Assembly: GCA_963576565.1 (NCBI GenBank)
Contig: OY755045.1
Location: 186,001-250,000, forward strand
Direction of reading: 5' to 3'
Length of the DNA stretch: 64,000 nucleotides
From: Aspidapion aeneum
Lineage: Eukaryota; Arthropoda; Insecta; Coleoptera; Brentidae
The notes under the pieces were generated by a model, which worked only from the letters and a program-made list of their open reading frames with translations, was not told the DNA's origin and ran no database searches. Of this stretch, positions 12,480 to 21,658 are shown one piece after another (position 1 is the first letter of the stretch; each line of letters starts with the position of its first letter). The position numbers and the translations under genes were made by a program.

Positions 12480-14410
12480 ACTTACACTCTCATGAAACAT
12501 TTTTACAATTTATACATTTTAAATAATAAAAGATTATTTTTTGAGGGACTAAAATATTAGGTTTTATCCCTAAAAACTCAGCAATTAATTAAATTATTAT
12601 TATATATAAATTTAAAAAAAATAGTTTTTTTTTGTTTTTTGTTAAAAAATCTGTTTTATAAAATATAAAAATAAACTAGGTAAACTTAAATACTTTTTTA
12701 TCCCTCAGCAAAAAAACTATTTTTGTTGAGATGAAAAGTGGAGTAAAAAGTACCATTTTAACCCCTAGGTTTATAAATAGTTAAAAATAGGTTGTGCTAC
12801 TGTAGAAAACTATTCTTTGTTTATTCTGTGAGTGTAAATCGCAGCCTACTACCGCTATATTTCGCATAGAACGGATTTCCCGTTAAGTACTCGGCAAGCT
12901 GCGAGTGTAAATCAAAAATACGCCATCACGGCTTTTCAGACTTTGTCCATTGGTCGTTTCGTAGAATGCGACAATTTTAGAGAATATTTATGTCGATATA
13001 GATGATATAGCGAATGGAGAATTTTGTGGAAATGGAGATGTTTGAATTGTAGCTTATTTCTTTGGCAATTTTGGAATGAATACGAGGGGAGTAACTCTGT
13101 TTTATAGATAGATAGATTGGCACAGAAAGGGTTTTTTTCAGAAACATGGAACAGCAAAGTAAGGATAATTTTATTTCAACTTATTTATTTTAAGAACTAA
13201 AAGAGTAGTTTTTAGAGACTAAAACATAACTTTTTATATTTAAAGACTAAAAAATGTTTAGTCTATGACTAAAAATATTTTTAATTCCAATAAATATTTT
13301 TTTTTCATTATTTGTTTTTTGGAATAGTAGAAAACTACTCTTTGTTTATTATGTGATTGTCGTAAATCGCAGCCTATTACCGCTATATTTCGCAGAGAAC
13401 GGATTACCCGTTAACTACTCGGCGAGCTGCAAGTGTAAATCAAAAATACGCCATCACGGCTTTTCAGACTTTTTTCATCGGGCGTTTCGCAGAATACGAC
13501 AATTTTAGAGAATATTTATGTCGATATAGATGAAATAGCGAATGGAGGATTTTGTAGAACTGGAGATGTTTGAATTGTAACTTATTTCTTTGGCAATTTT
13601 GGAATGAATACGAGGGGAGTAACTCTGTTTTATAGATTTTTTTTGATATTGGCACAGAAAGGGTTTTTTTTTCAGAAACATGGAACAGCAAAGTAATGAT
13701 AGTTTTATTTCAACTTATATATTTTAAGGACTAAAAGAGTAGTTTTTAGAGACTAAAATATTGCTTTTTATCTTTAAAGACTAAAAATGTTTAGTCTCAG
13801 ACTAAAAATATTTTTAATTCCAATAAATATTTTTTTTTCATTATTTTTTTTTTTTGGAATAGTAGAAAACTACTCTTTGTTTATTATGTGATTGTCGTAA
13901 ATCGCAGCCTACTACTGCTATATTTCGCAGAGAACGGATTACCCGTTAACTACTCGGCGAGCTGCAAGTGTAAATCAAAAATACGCCATCACGGCTTTTC
14001 AGACTTTTTTCATCGGGCGTTTCGCAGAATACGACAATTTTAGAGAATATTTATGTCGATATGGATAGAATGCAGAATGGAGGCAGGGATTTGTGGACAT
14101 GGAGATATTTGAATTGTAGCTTATTTGTTTGGCAACTTCAGCATGGAAACGAGGGGAGTAACTTTGTTTTATTGATTTTTTTGATATTGACACAAAAAAA
14201 CACTTTGTATGTAAATTTTTTCATAACAAAAAAAATCCTTCTAACAAGTTTGAAAAGTCTGCATAAAAAAACAGCTTTTGACACAAATATAAAACAGCAA
14301 ATTAAAGAAAATTTTACCTAAATGTTGACAAATAAAAAAGGGTAGTTTTAGTGCTTGTTTTGGGACTAAACAAATACTTGTTATCCCTAGCTAGCTAAAC
14401 AAAATTGAAA
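12480..14410. repeat. Three tandem ~530-bp repeats plus a partial copy
   Basis: The landmark 'gtagaaaac' starts copies at 12802, 13327 and 13862 (periods 525 and 535). Copies share the cgcagcctacta segment, 'acggattacccgtta', 'cgccatcacggcttttcagac', the 'gaatatttatgtcgat' segment and an AT-rich 'gactaaaa' tail. The third copy diverges after about 14215. Sequence at 12480-12800 resembles the tail only, so it looks like a partial upstream copy. Related minus-strand ORFs of 64-75 codons occur in each copy (12936-13157, 13464-13691, 13999-14193) but show no known domain. Confidence 0.85.
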
Positions 14411-14591
14411 TCCCTAAGTATAATTTTTTTGTTGGTTACAAAATTATAATTTGCCAAATTTAATGGTGAACCACGTAACTAAAGTGATGTTTTATATACA
14501 ATGGAAAACTTCTATAAGTGGACACTCACGGTTTCGTCGACTTCGTCCGTTTATTGGAGATGTCCGCTTATGAGGGAGAACTGCGAAATTT

Positions 14592-14735
14592 TTATTTATT
14601 AACAATTTCCGCTGCTTGAGTTTTTCCGATATTAAATTTTTCAGTGATTTTTCGTGTTGATAGATGTCCCTTCTCTGAAACGTTAACACCTTCCATTTTT
14701 TCACGTAAACTGAGAAGTTTTTTACTAGGCGCCAT
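14592..14735 (-). pseudogene. pogo/Tigger transposase N-terminal fragment (CENP-B-type HTH)
   Basis: The 47-codon frame begins MAPSKK and contains LSLREKMEGVNVSEKG and then KFNIGKTQAAEIVN. This is the psq/CENP-B N-terminal helix-turn-helix that Tigger and pogo transposases use to bind their terminal repeats. The frame stops immediately after EIVNK, just before the element's terminal sequence, so the second HTH and the DDE catalytic domain are absent. An upstream in-frame extension starts inside the PLE and is not part of the gene. This is a non-autonomous derivative, possibly mobilised in trans by a full-length relative. Confidence 0.75.
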
Positions 14736-14980
14736 TTCAAAGAGATTTATTACTAACCAACTGAACAATAAAAATAAAACACAGCAGTCCCGCCGAATAA
14801 AATATGTTGTAAATATGACAGAAATATTTAGTCTCCGCATTAAAACGGAAAGAGGTAATTTCCCGGCTGCAGAGTGCGTTGTTGCCAACATATTACATAA
14901 TACAAATTGTGAAAGGCTTTCGCGGCCATCGTCCAATGGTGGGTGTGCTTTCGGGCTGTTCGGCCGTCGTCGTTGAAAAT

Positions 14981-15028
14981 TCGTTCTCGACGTTTCGCCA
15001 TCTGGTGGATGGCATCTTCAGGAGAGAG
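14981..15028 (-). ncRNA. Hammerhead ribozyme-like motif (PLE family A)
   Basis: The minus strand reads as a type I hammerhead: stem I UCUC paired with GAGA, core CUGAAGA (15015-15021), one extra U, stem II GCCAUC/GAUGGC with loop CACCA, then GAAAC-GUC with predicted cleavage after GUC. Stem III is reduced to the self-complementary ACGU, so activity would probably need two copies pairing as a dimer. Hammerheads in PLE terminal repeats are established; activity of this copy is inferred from structure only. Confidence 0.75.
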
Positions 15029-15302
15029 TTGACTGTTTGTCGGCTTCTCGAAGACTGGTGGTTAGTCTGTCGCGGGCGCAGGTTATATACGCTATGGTGG
15101 GCGGGGCGTATATCAGAGCTGGTCGGTGATTGGTCACTTTCCCGAGTTTTTGTTTCAGTTTTGTTGTTATAAGCGAGCCGTTTAGTGTTTTTAAGAGCCG
15201 GTACCCATGTTCTGTTAATTTTAAGAGTTTCTTCAGATCTGTTGAAGTTCTGCTGGTGTTTATGAATTTCGATTGCTTCTCTCTCTAGGAGGCGCAGAGA
15301 AC

Positions 15303-15846
15303 TTATGTGTCTTCGAATTTTATTCGGTGGTCTTCATTGTTTAGTGTGTGGTCTGCAACTGCGGATTTTTCCGTATGTCCGAGTCGACAGTTGGCTTTGT
15401 GTTCTTTGATTCTTGTGTTTACGGACCGTTTGGTTGTTCCGATGTAGACACTTCCACAGGTACAGGGAATGCGGTATACCCCCGAAGAACTTAGTGGGTT
15501 CCTTATATCCTTCGCAGATCTGAGGTGGTTCTCGATTTTCTTAGATGGCTTGAAGATCGTTTTTATGTTGTGTTTTCCCAGAATACGTCCGATCCTATCC
15601 GTCACTCTAGGAATGTAGGGCAGAAAGGCTCTTGAAGTAACTTCGCGGCTGCTCAGTCCACCGCTACTGTTACTTCTAGTGCTCGGCTTTGGTCGTATAC
15701 ATTTATCTATGTCGCTTTGAGTGTATCCAGTTGCTACGAGGGCGTTTTTGAGATGGTTTAATTCTTTGTCTAGATGTTCTGGTTCGCAGATTCTTTTCGC
15801 CTTCTCTACCAATGTTCTTATTACCCCTTTTCGTTGGCACGGGTGG
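15303..15846 (-). pseudogene. PLE polyprotein C-terminus with GIY-YIG endonuclease (family A)
   Basis: The minus-strand frame shows RKGVIRTLVEKAKRICEPEH, a linker, IGRILGKHNIKTIF, then the GIY-YIG core GVYRIPCTCGSVYIGTTKR with the arginine of NTRIKEH downstream. GIY-YIG nucleases nick DNA for target-primed insertion. The frame stops after HRIKFEDT. In the next frame the expected continuation (EAIEIHKHQQNFNRSEETLK and further) is visible at about 15120-15290, so a frameshift or indel breaks the gene. The apparent start codons at 15855-15866 belong to the flanking Tigger sequence, not to the PLE. The RT domain is absent. Confidence 0.85.
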
Positions 15847-15868
15847 TACATAATATTTATGCCCATGG

Positions 15869-16853
15869 TTTATAAACTACCCTGGGATGAAATGTAGAGT
15901 ATATACAATGGTACTTTTATTTCCCAGATTTATAATACAGTATTAAAACTACCATCCATTATTTACACAAGTGTCGAATTTTTTTTTAAACGATAATAAT
16001 AAAAAAATAATAAATTCCATATGGCAAATGTTTTCATACTTTTTACCTATTTTTTTCGATATTACAATCTTTGGGATAAAATCCAATCCTGGTCATTCCT
16101 GTTTGAAAAAGGACGAAAACGCGTTTGAACGCTGCCCGCAGGACATTTGGGGACATTTGGCGATATTTTCATCACATCACTTTATATTGAAGAGGCCACG
16201 GAAAGGATATGGGCTTTTCGCCAAATGTCATTTTAAGGAAAACGATTTTAGATAACGAACACTGATGGGAAATGACCCAAATCTATGAGCTTTCTGAGCC
16301 TCGAGCTTAACTTAACATTGTGCTTTTTTAGTAGGATTCGCCAAAAAAAAAAGGAAATCTAAAAAAGAAATTTCGCAAAGGAAAAAATTATGCGTCTCGG
16401 CATAAACTATTTACGAAACTTTAACCTTTTATTTATCCTTTAAAAAATTGGCCGGTGTACTGTAGACTATTATTACACTTATTTGAATTAAAAAAATATT
16501 AAAATTCTTTAATTAATAATTTCATCATAAAGTATTAATAAACCCCAAGAGGTTTTCACCAAAGACTTGAATACTAACTAGAAATTAATACTCGGTATGT
16601 CTGTGTTTGTATTCGTGTTCAAACGGACATGAGGTGGATGGGTAGGCAGGTTTTTTACATGGGCTATAAGGATTTGCATGGGAGAACAGATCAACGTTGC
16701 ATAATATATCAGTATAATCCACTACTTGGTTCGCGAAAGGTCAACTTTTCAGTTTTATGTAAGTGCATTTATTAAACGGGGTGATAAGCAACCAAAATAA
16801 TACCCTAAAATTCTGCTTGTTCCTAAATGTAAATAATTCACCTACTTTTACAT
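15869..16853. other. Unannotated AT-rich sequence
   Basis: No recognised domain or repeat. A 94-codon plus-strand ORF (15971-16255) encodes an unremarkable hydrophobic/basic sequence with no family resemblance and no supporting context. Confidence 0.45.
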
Positions 16854-16865
16854 TAAAATTTTAAA

Positions 16866-17934
16866 TTACGTCGATTTGCAGAAGGCATATGATAGTATAC
16901 CACTAAATCTACTTTGCAAAGCGTTGGAAAACACAAACATAAGCGTACAACTGATTAAGGCCATCAAAGAGTTATACCACAATAATAAGGCAAAAGTTAA
17001 AATAAAAGCAAAACTAACCAAAGGCTTTCAAGTAAATAAAGGTCTTAAACAAGGTTGCTGTATCTCGCCTACGCTCTTCAAGATATACTTGGAACAAGTC
17101 CTTAAAGTATGGAAGAGAAAATGCCAAAACATGGGAATTCCGTTGGAAGAAACCACCTTGTATACTTTATGTTTCGCCGATGATGAGACAGTAATGGCTC
17201 AGGATTATGATGACCTCGAATATATGACACGAAAACTAATAGAAGAGTACAATAAGTGGGGACTAGAGATTAATCTCAATAAGACAGAGTATATGTGTAT
17301 CGGTGGAATGAAACAGGATCTAATCTTAAATACCGGGCAGCGAATTCAGTCCTGTGATGAATATAAATACTTAGGTCTAAAAATTACAGCTGACGGAATA
17401 CTAGACAAAGCTATAAAAGATCGAAACGTACAAGGAAGAAAAGCAATAACTTTATTAAATGGAATAATTTGGGACCAAAGTATATCAAAACATAACAAAA
17501 AGCTTATATATAACCCCACTGTAAAAAGTATTATTACATACGGCTCAGAAGTATGGCCAATCAAGGATAGAACAGAAAAAATGCTTTCCGCTACGGAGAT
17601 GGACTATTGGAGAAGAGCAGCAGGAAAGTCCAAAAGAGAAAGAGTTACAAATCAAAGAATAAGAGAAATTATGACAGTGGGGGAACGTAATTTAGTGGAT
17701 GATATAAGAACAAAGCAACTGGTGTGATACGGACATGTACAAAGAATGAATAACAAATACTACAATGGAAACCAACTGGCCGAAGAAAACGAGGACGGCC
17801 AAGAAGAAGCTGGAGAGAAGGAATAGACAGTGAAATAAGAATAAGAGGCCTAGATGATGAATTATGGGCAAACAGAAACGAGTGAAGATTAAGTATCGGA
17901 AGACGTAGAACGTTGTGAAACCGATAAATATATA
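16866..17934 (+). mobile_element. RTE-like non-LTR retrotransposon, 5'-truncated
   Basis: The copy carries the second half of the reverse transcriptase and the C-terminal region and ends 'ccgataaatatatat', the same 3' end as the other five related copies. It is flanked by a 12-bp target duplication, taaaattttaaa (16854-16865 and 17935-17946), which defines the exact insertion. It is 5'-truncated in the middle of RT motif A (YVDLQKAYDS), as expected for incomplete target-primed reverse transcription. A small deletion at about 17748 removes the codons for MNDERLPKQ seen in other copies. RTE clade assignment rests on the short 3' UTR, simple-repeat tail and the RT/C-terminal pattern. Confidence 0.88.
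16876..17727 (+). pseudogene. Reverse transcriptase fragment (RTE-like)
   Basis: A 283-codon open stretch. Visible motifs: QKAYDS (after RT motif A), KGLKQGCCISPTLFKIYLEQ (motif B), LCFADDE (catalytic FADD box), then a thumb/C-terminal region with YGSEVWPIKDRTEKML and KSKRERVTNQRIREIM. Compared with other copies, Q after FADD is E. A TGG-to-TGA change in QLVWYGHV ends the frame at 17727. The upstream endonuclease and RT fingers are missing, so it cannot act alone. Confidence 0.88.
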
Positions 17935-18032
17935 TAAAATTTTAAAGTGTTATTCTTTTTGTTTGAAACTCGTAGACAATGATTGTGTAGAAATAAAATT
18001 TCGGACTTCCATTGTCTTTATTAATTTTAAAA

Positions 18033-18076
18033 CACGACGTTTCGGTTAGTAAGTATCTCTAACCGTTATCAAGTGT
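18033..18076 (-). ncRNA. Hammerhead-like fold with variant core (PLE family B, copy 1)
   Basis: Minus strand: stem I ACAC/GUGU, core UUGAUAA (18066-18072), one extra C, stem II GGUUAG/CUAACC with a nine-base loop, then GAAACGUC. It lines up position by position with the family A motif (CUGAAGA, extra U, stem II, GAAACGUC) except that C3 is U and G8 is A. C3 and G8 pair with each other in active hammerheads, so U3-A8 would keep pairing. Whether it still cleaves is unknown; G8 acts in catalysis, so activity may be low. Confidence 0.6.
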
Positions 18077-18127
18077 AAACTAAACAATCTAGTCTCTAGG
18101 CTACTACTTATACTACTTGGTGTGCAG

Positions 18128-18805
18128 TCAGGTGTGACGGCCCGCCCCCTTTTTAATCGTAAGACGCCTGTTTTCCTTAAGGAGTGGTTTCCATATGTTT
18201 GGTATGTCCGTGCTTGGTTGACTGAAAACTTCTTTATTCTGCATTATAAACGCAGCTTCAATAAACTTTCGTTTTCGCCAATGCGACTCCTTATGTAAAA
18301 CTTTAGCTTCTGACCACTGAATCCTGTGATCATTTGACCATGCATGATCTGCTAAACCAGATTTTTCAATATCCCCTAATTGGGTACTTTTTAGATGTTC
18401 ATTTACTCTAACCTGAAGAGGGCGTTTCGTTTCACCTACATATGATTTACCACACTCACACGGGATTTGGTAAATACATTCCTTGTTATTTGAGGGATTG
18501 TCTGGTTTTGTTTTAGTTACAAAACTTCTTATCGTATTTCCCGAAGAAAATACTGTTTTTATATTATAGTGTTTAGCTATTCGTCTTATGTTTGCTGAAA
18601 TCCCTTGAACATATGGAATGTTAATAACACCTAACGGATTATTATTTTGAGAATTTGGTACATTTAGTTTGTTTTTAATTTTAAATATCGTTGAGTTTAT
18701 TAATTTCTCGGAATAACCATTCTGTTGTAAGTCCTTTTTAATGTTGTTAATTTCTGTGGTTAATTCTTCATTATTACTACAAATATTTACGGCTCTTAAA
18801 TACAA
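18128..18805 (-). CDS. PLE GIY-YIG endonuclease region (family B), open frame
   Basis: A 225-codon frame without stops. Residues 60-85 hold the linker (VINIPYVQGISANIRR, KHYNIKTVF). The GIY-YIG domain spans about 110-190: IYQIPC (111-116) with paired cysteines CEC, YVGETKR (122-128), the arginine/histidine segment VRVNEH (132-137), LADHAWSNDH (151-160) and a glutamate in KFIEAAF (E183), a likely catalytic residue. This domain nicks target DNA for the retroelement. The coding sequence starts before the first ATG: QGVIRSL precedes it in frame to about 18825, where the inverted terminal repeat begins, so the ATG at 18805 is internal. The absence of stops suggests a younger insertion than copy 2 at 57934. 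Confidence 0.82.
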   Translation of the reverse strand: MYLRAVNICSNNEELTTEINNIKKDLQQNGYSEKLINSTIFKIKNKLNVPNSQNNNPLGVINIPYVQGISANIRRIAKHYNIKTVFSSGNTIRSFVTKTKPDNPSNNKECIYQIPCECGKSYVGETKRPLQVRVNEHLKSTQLGDIEKSGLADHAWSNDHRIQWSEAKVLHKESHWRKRKFIEAAFIMQNKEVFSQPSTDIPNIWKPLLKENRRLTIKKGAGRHT

Positions 18806-18895
18806 ACTTCTTATAACTCCTTGTTTTTGAAACGTCGTGTTTTAAAATAAATAAAGACAATGGAAGTCCGAAATTTTATTTCTAGTGTTATTCTT

Positions 18896-20206
18896 GTTAT
18901 TGATTTTCGTTTCACATTCACCAAAGTCAATTTTTTTACACCACAGTTTTACAATCTATCGGTAAGCTAACTATCATTTAATTTTAGGTTCTTTTTAATG
19001 CATTTTTAGTCCAACAAAGGTAGTGGTAGACCATAGTGAACACAGCGTGGTTATAGGACGCGGGAGGGTGGTCGAGACCTTAGGGAAGCGGCAGAGGTGG
19101 TATTGAGTCTCAAAAGTATTTCCACGGAGCTCATTTAGTACTTTTTGAAGCCAAACTAAAAAATTTTCAGAAAATATTGAAGTAATGTTACTTTAAATGT
19201 TTGCAGGTGACATGCGCCGCAGGCAAAAATGTTTTAAATACAAAAGAAACATTTTCAAACAAAAATCAAAACAACAAGAAAAGTTAATGGTAAAGTTGAT
19301 AGTTTTAAGGTAAATTCTTTTAAACCAAAATCTAATGTCGACATAAAACAACATATTGAGTTAAAATCGTTTGATGTATTCTTGAGTTATCGTGTATTGA
19401 GACAGACAATTTTATTATCCGTTCTAGGTGTTTTAGGAACTAAATAACTCACATTTAATAACATTTTAAAAATAAAATATTCACGTTTTTAATAGTCCAC
19501 TTCTTGTATGATGAATAATTTTCACCCTTAAAATTGTTGCAGATTGTCCGCCTCTTCACGAGTGCGACCGCGTGCACCTGTTGTAATTTATCAAGGTTAC
19601 CTTTGACAACACTGCAAAGCTTTCTGCGCGAGTCGGACGTATCGCGGTCTTTTTTTAATAAACGCTATACTGTATCTGTCTTTTATACTCTTATGGAAAT
19701 TTGTACCCCTAGATGTAAACTTGTTCACGCGGTATACGTGGAATATTACTTATATGACTTATCTCTACTATAGAAACAAAGTAACCAGTTTTTATCGACA
19801 GTTAAAAAGCGAAAATAAGTCCATCTCGACTAAAACTGTCCTAAATTCCACCAGTTTGAGCGATTTTAACGGTTAACGTCCAGTAACGGCGGCGATTCTG
19901 GCGCAGATTTACCGTTAGCCCGTTACTGGTTTATAGACGAGTGGAACAAGCTTTCCTGGGCTCTGCCCGCATGGAGCAACTTAGTTTAGTACAGTACTGA
20001 GTAGCGACAAAACCATACAATTATTTTCTACTTTACATTGTATCTGGAGGTCTGCTATAACGGTGTTACTAGACTTTCTTTCTGTCTGTCTGAAAAAATT
20101 TGGCAACAACGTTATAGCATAATAATATATGTTATATGCACACACGTGCATTTATGCTGACTTGCGATGAACACGGCCACAGACAGGGAAGAATGTAAGA
20201 TATTGG
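18896..20206. other. Unannotated sequence, no gene seen
   Basis: Mostly AT-rich with somewhat GC-richer patches at about 19020-19110, 19530-19650 and 19860-19990. A 79-codon plus-strand ORF (19534-19773) has no domain, signal peptide or homologous copy in the window and is probably chance. Confidence 0.45.
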
Positions 20207-20405
20207 GGTATACCCGCAGCCCACGAGAAAGACCGGCCCGGGGGCGGAAATATTACGTGACCTTAGGAGGCTCACAAAAAAACGCCTCACGGCCCGCTGT
20301 CATTATAAAACATGCGTGTGTTCAGTTTTGGTATGTTTGTTTACGTCGATTTTTTTTTTAATTCGGGCACGAATTTTATGTGAATTTTATCAAAGTTATT
20401 AAAAT

Positions 20406-20442
20406 AACGCAGCCCACGAAAAAGACTGTAGTGGGCTGCGTT
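20406..20442. repeat. Perfect 12-bp stem hairpin inside the P-like element
   Basis: aacgcagcccac and gtgggctgcgtt flank a 13-base loop. The left arm plus loop (cgcagcccacgaaaaagac) is nearly identical to part of the element's own left terminal repeat (20214-20232), so an extra terminal-repeat copy sits inverted near the end. Confidence 0.85.
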
Positions 20443-20566
20443 AAAATAATTAATCGCTAATGAGTAAATTATAAAGAAAATACCTATAAGATAAACAATG
20501 TCGCGAACGTGTAATTAGTGTTGTTCCTTGTCGGTCCAACTATAAAACTGAACCCTAATATGTTGC

Positions 20567-21314
20567 AAACGGGAAAGAAGTGGTAAAAGATAAGATCTTG
20601 GATAAGATTGATCAAGTAATAGACATCCTTAGTGTCATTTTCGATAGTGAGAGTGAAAAATGTGTTCAGTTGTCATTTCTTATTGAACAATTAGGTCTCT
20701 TGAAAAGGTAACCTGAGAATCGAAGATATGGTGGATACACTTTAATGTTGGCTTCATCTTTGTTTATCCAGTCATCCAGTGCATACACGTCAATTTACAA
20801 TTCTAAGGTAATATGTCTTCCGCACCCTCGCGATATTAAAAAACTAATTTGTAAAATATTGTTAACAGATAGTAATCTCTCTGGTAGTGTGAAATATTTA
20901 AAAAGTAAGATACAGCTTTTAAAAGAACAAGCGTTGGTAGTTAACTTACACTTTAATGAAATATATATTAAACTTTGTGCTGGGTAATTTTTCAAAAAAT
21001 TATTGACGACCCCTTCATTCAGTTCATTGAATGGGAAAACCATCTCACTTATTCACAAAATCACTTGTTTCTTTTTAATAAATTATTGTGAAATGTTTTA
21101 TATTGAAAATTTTTCTTCAGATAACTCTAGCGAGTTTTTTTGTGGAGAAAAACTATTGTCAAAGCTTGAAAACATTAGTTTAAGGGCATGTAAAGTTTTT
21201 TTAAATAATTTTATTAAAAAGCACAATGATTTAGTGTCTGCTAATAAATCTTTGAATAAGAACTCAGACAAAGATGATGACACTCAAAGACAAATTAAAA
21301 AACACAAAACTTAG
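20567..21314 (+). pseudogene. P/THAP9-like transposase remnant
   Basis: The frame around 20567-20987 reads EEVVKDKILDKIDQVIDIL (coiled-coil-like), EQLGLLKR, a stop, then RRYGGYTLMLASSLF, VICLPHPRDIKKL and LKEQALVVNLHFNEIYIK. The CLPHPR box and the final motif match the start of the P-element/THAP9 RNase H-like catalytic domain, where the motif normally reads DEI(Y/H). Here the first catalytic Asp is Asn (NEI). The frame ends at 20987, and a second ORF at 21003-21314 continues without a recognisable catalytic motif. The N-terminal THAP zinc-binding domain was not found. A non-functional remnant; family call moderate. Confidence 0.58.
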
Positions 21315-21658
21315 GTTTGATATGTCCAATTTTAAAAGACTTGTATAGATTTGAAGTTACTAACGATATTATGTACCTAATATATGTACCTGAAGATATT
21401 AGAGTGCAAATTTTGTATAATTTTTTATTTTATAGATTCAGTTCTTTTATCCATAATAAACACATATATCAGCAAAATATTGTTTTCAATTTTTGCCTAT
21501 AAAAGAACAAAACATTTTTGTTAATTTATTTAAATTGTGTAAAAACATATAATATATTAAGCAATACAATAAGAATCCTGGGACTCCTAAGATCACGTGA
21601 CCGCCGACTTGCTTATAACGCGCCATGGCCGGTCTTTATCGTTGGCTGCGGGTATACC

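Larger units (their letters stand above)
14903..15846 (-). mobile_element. Penelope-like element, family A, 5'-truncated
   Basis: Inserted into a Tigger fragment with a 9-bp target duplication (tacataata at 14894-14902 and 15847-15855). On the minus strand it holds the last part of the PLE polyprotein (GIY-YIG endonuclease region), then a ~390-bp 3' region with a hammerhead-ribozyme-like fold at 14981-15028. The reverse-transcriptase domain is missing: the copy starts at the residues (P)CQRKGVIRTL, just past the end of the RT domain. The Penelope family is recognised by the RT plus GIY-YIG layout and by hammerhead motifs in its terminal repeats. Confidence 0.85.
14498..15868 (-). mobile_element. 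pogo/Tigger-like element fragment, split by a PLE insertion
   Basis: 14498-14902 matches the complete Tigger-like MITE at 33994-34400, in the same orientation and order: degraded left end with 'aagtggacactcacgg', the 'tccgctgcttgag' segment, a short transposase N-terminus, then 'gagtgcgttgttgccaacat'. The match breaks at 14903 and resumes at 15847 with 'atatttatgcccatg', as in 34402-34416. The intervening 944 bp is a Penelope-like element, flanked by the 9-bp duplication tacataata. The left terminus has lost several consensus bases (tacaatggaaaacttc instead of tacagtgaaacctcc). The right end beyond 15868 is not recognisable. Confidence 0.8.
17958..18883 (-). mobile_element. Penelope-like element, family B, copy 1
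   Basis: Bounded by the 12-bp target duplication agtgttattctt (17946-17957 and 18884-18895). The two ends carry the same sequence in inverted orientation: about 17990-18040 and 18831-18883 are reverse complements over ~50 bp, including 'gacaatggaagtccg' and 'gaaacgtcgtg'. PLEs are known for terminal repeats that may be direct or inverted. Between them lies one GIY-YIG ORF on the minus strand. The RT domain is lost. The element inserted next to the 3' duplication of the RTE copy at 16866-17934. A hammerhead-like fold sits at 18033-18076. Confidence 0.85.
20207..21658 (+). mobile_element. P-element-like DNA transposon, internally degraded
   Basis: The ends form 32-bp inverted repeats matching at 30 of 32 positions: 20207-20238 (ggtatacccgcagcccacg onward) and 21627-21658. 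Shared subterminal 'acgtga' and 'cttaggag' motifs lie just inside. P elements have 31-bp ends, so the length fits. The interior (1,450 bp) encodes a broken P/THAP9-type transposase. No 8-bp target duplication is visible (gatattgg left, tatgtcca right), so the flanks have diverged or the true ends differ slightly. Confidence 0.68.

Noticed and set aside
14592..14936. 114-codon ORF with a hydrophobic centre as a membrane protein
   Set aside because: Its first part runs through PLE and Tigger untranslated sequence; only the last 47 codons match a known protein.
15303..15866. ATG at 15866 as the start of an endonuclease gene
   Set aside because: The ATG lies in the flanking Tigger sequence outside the 9-bp duplication.
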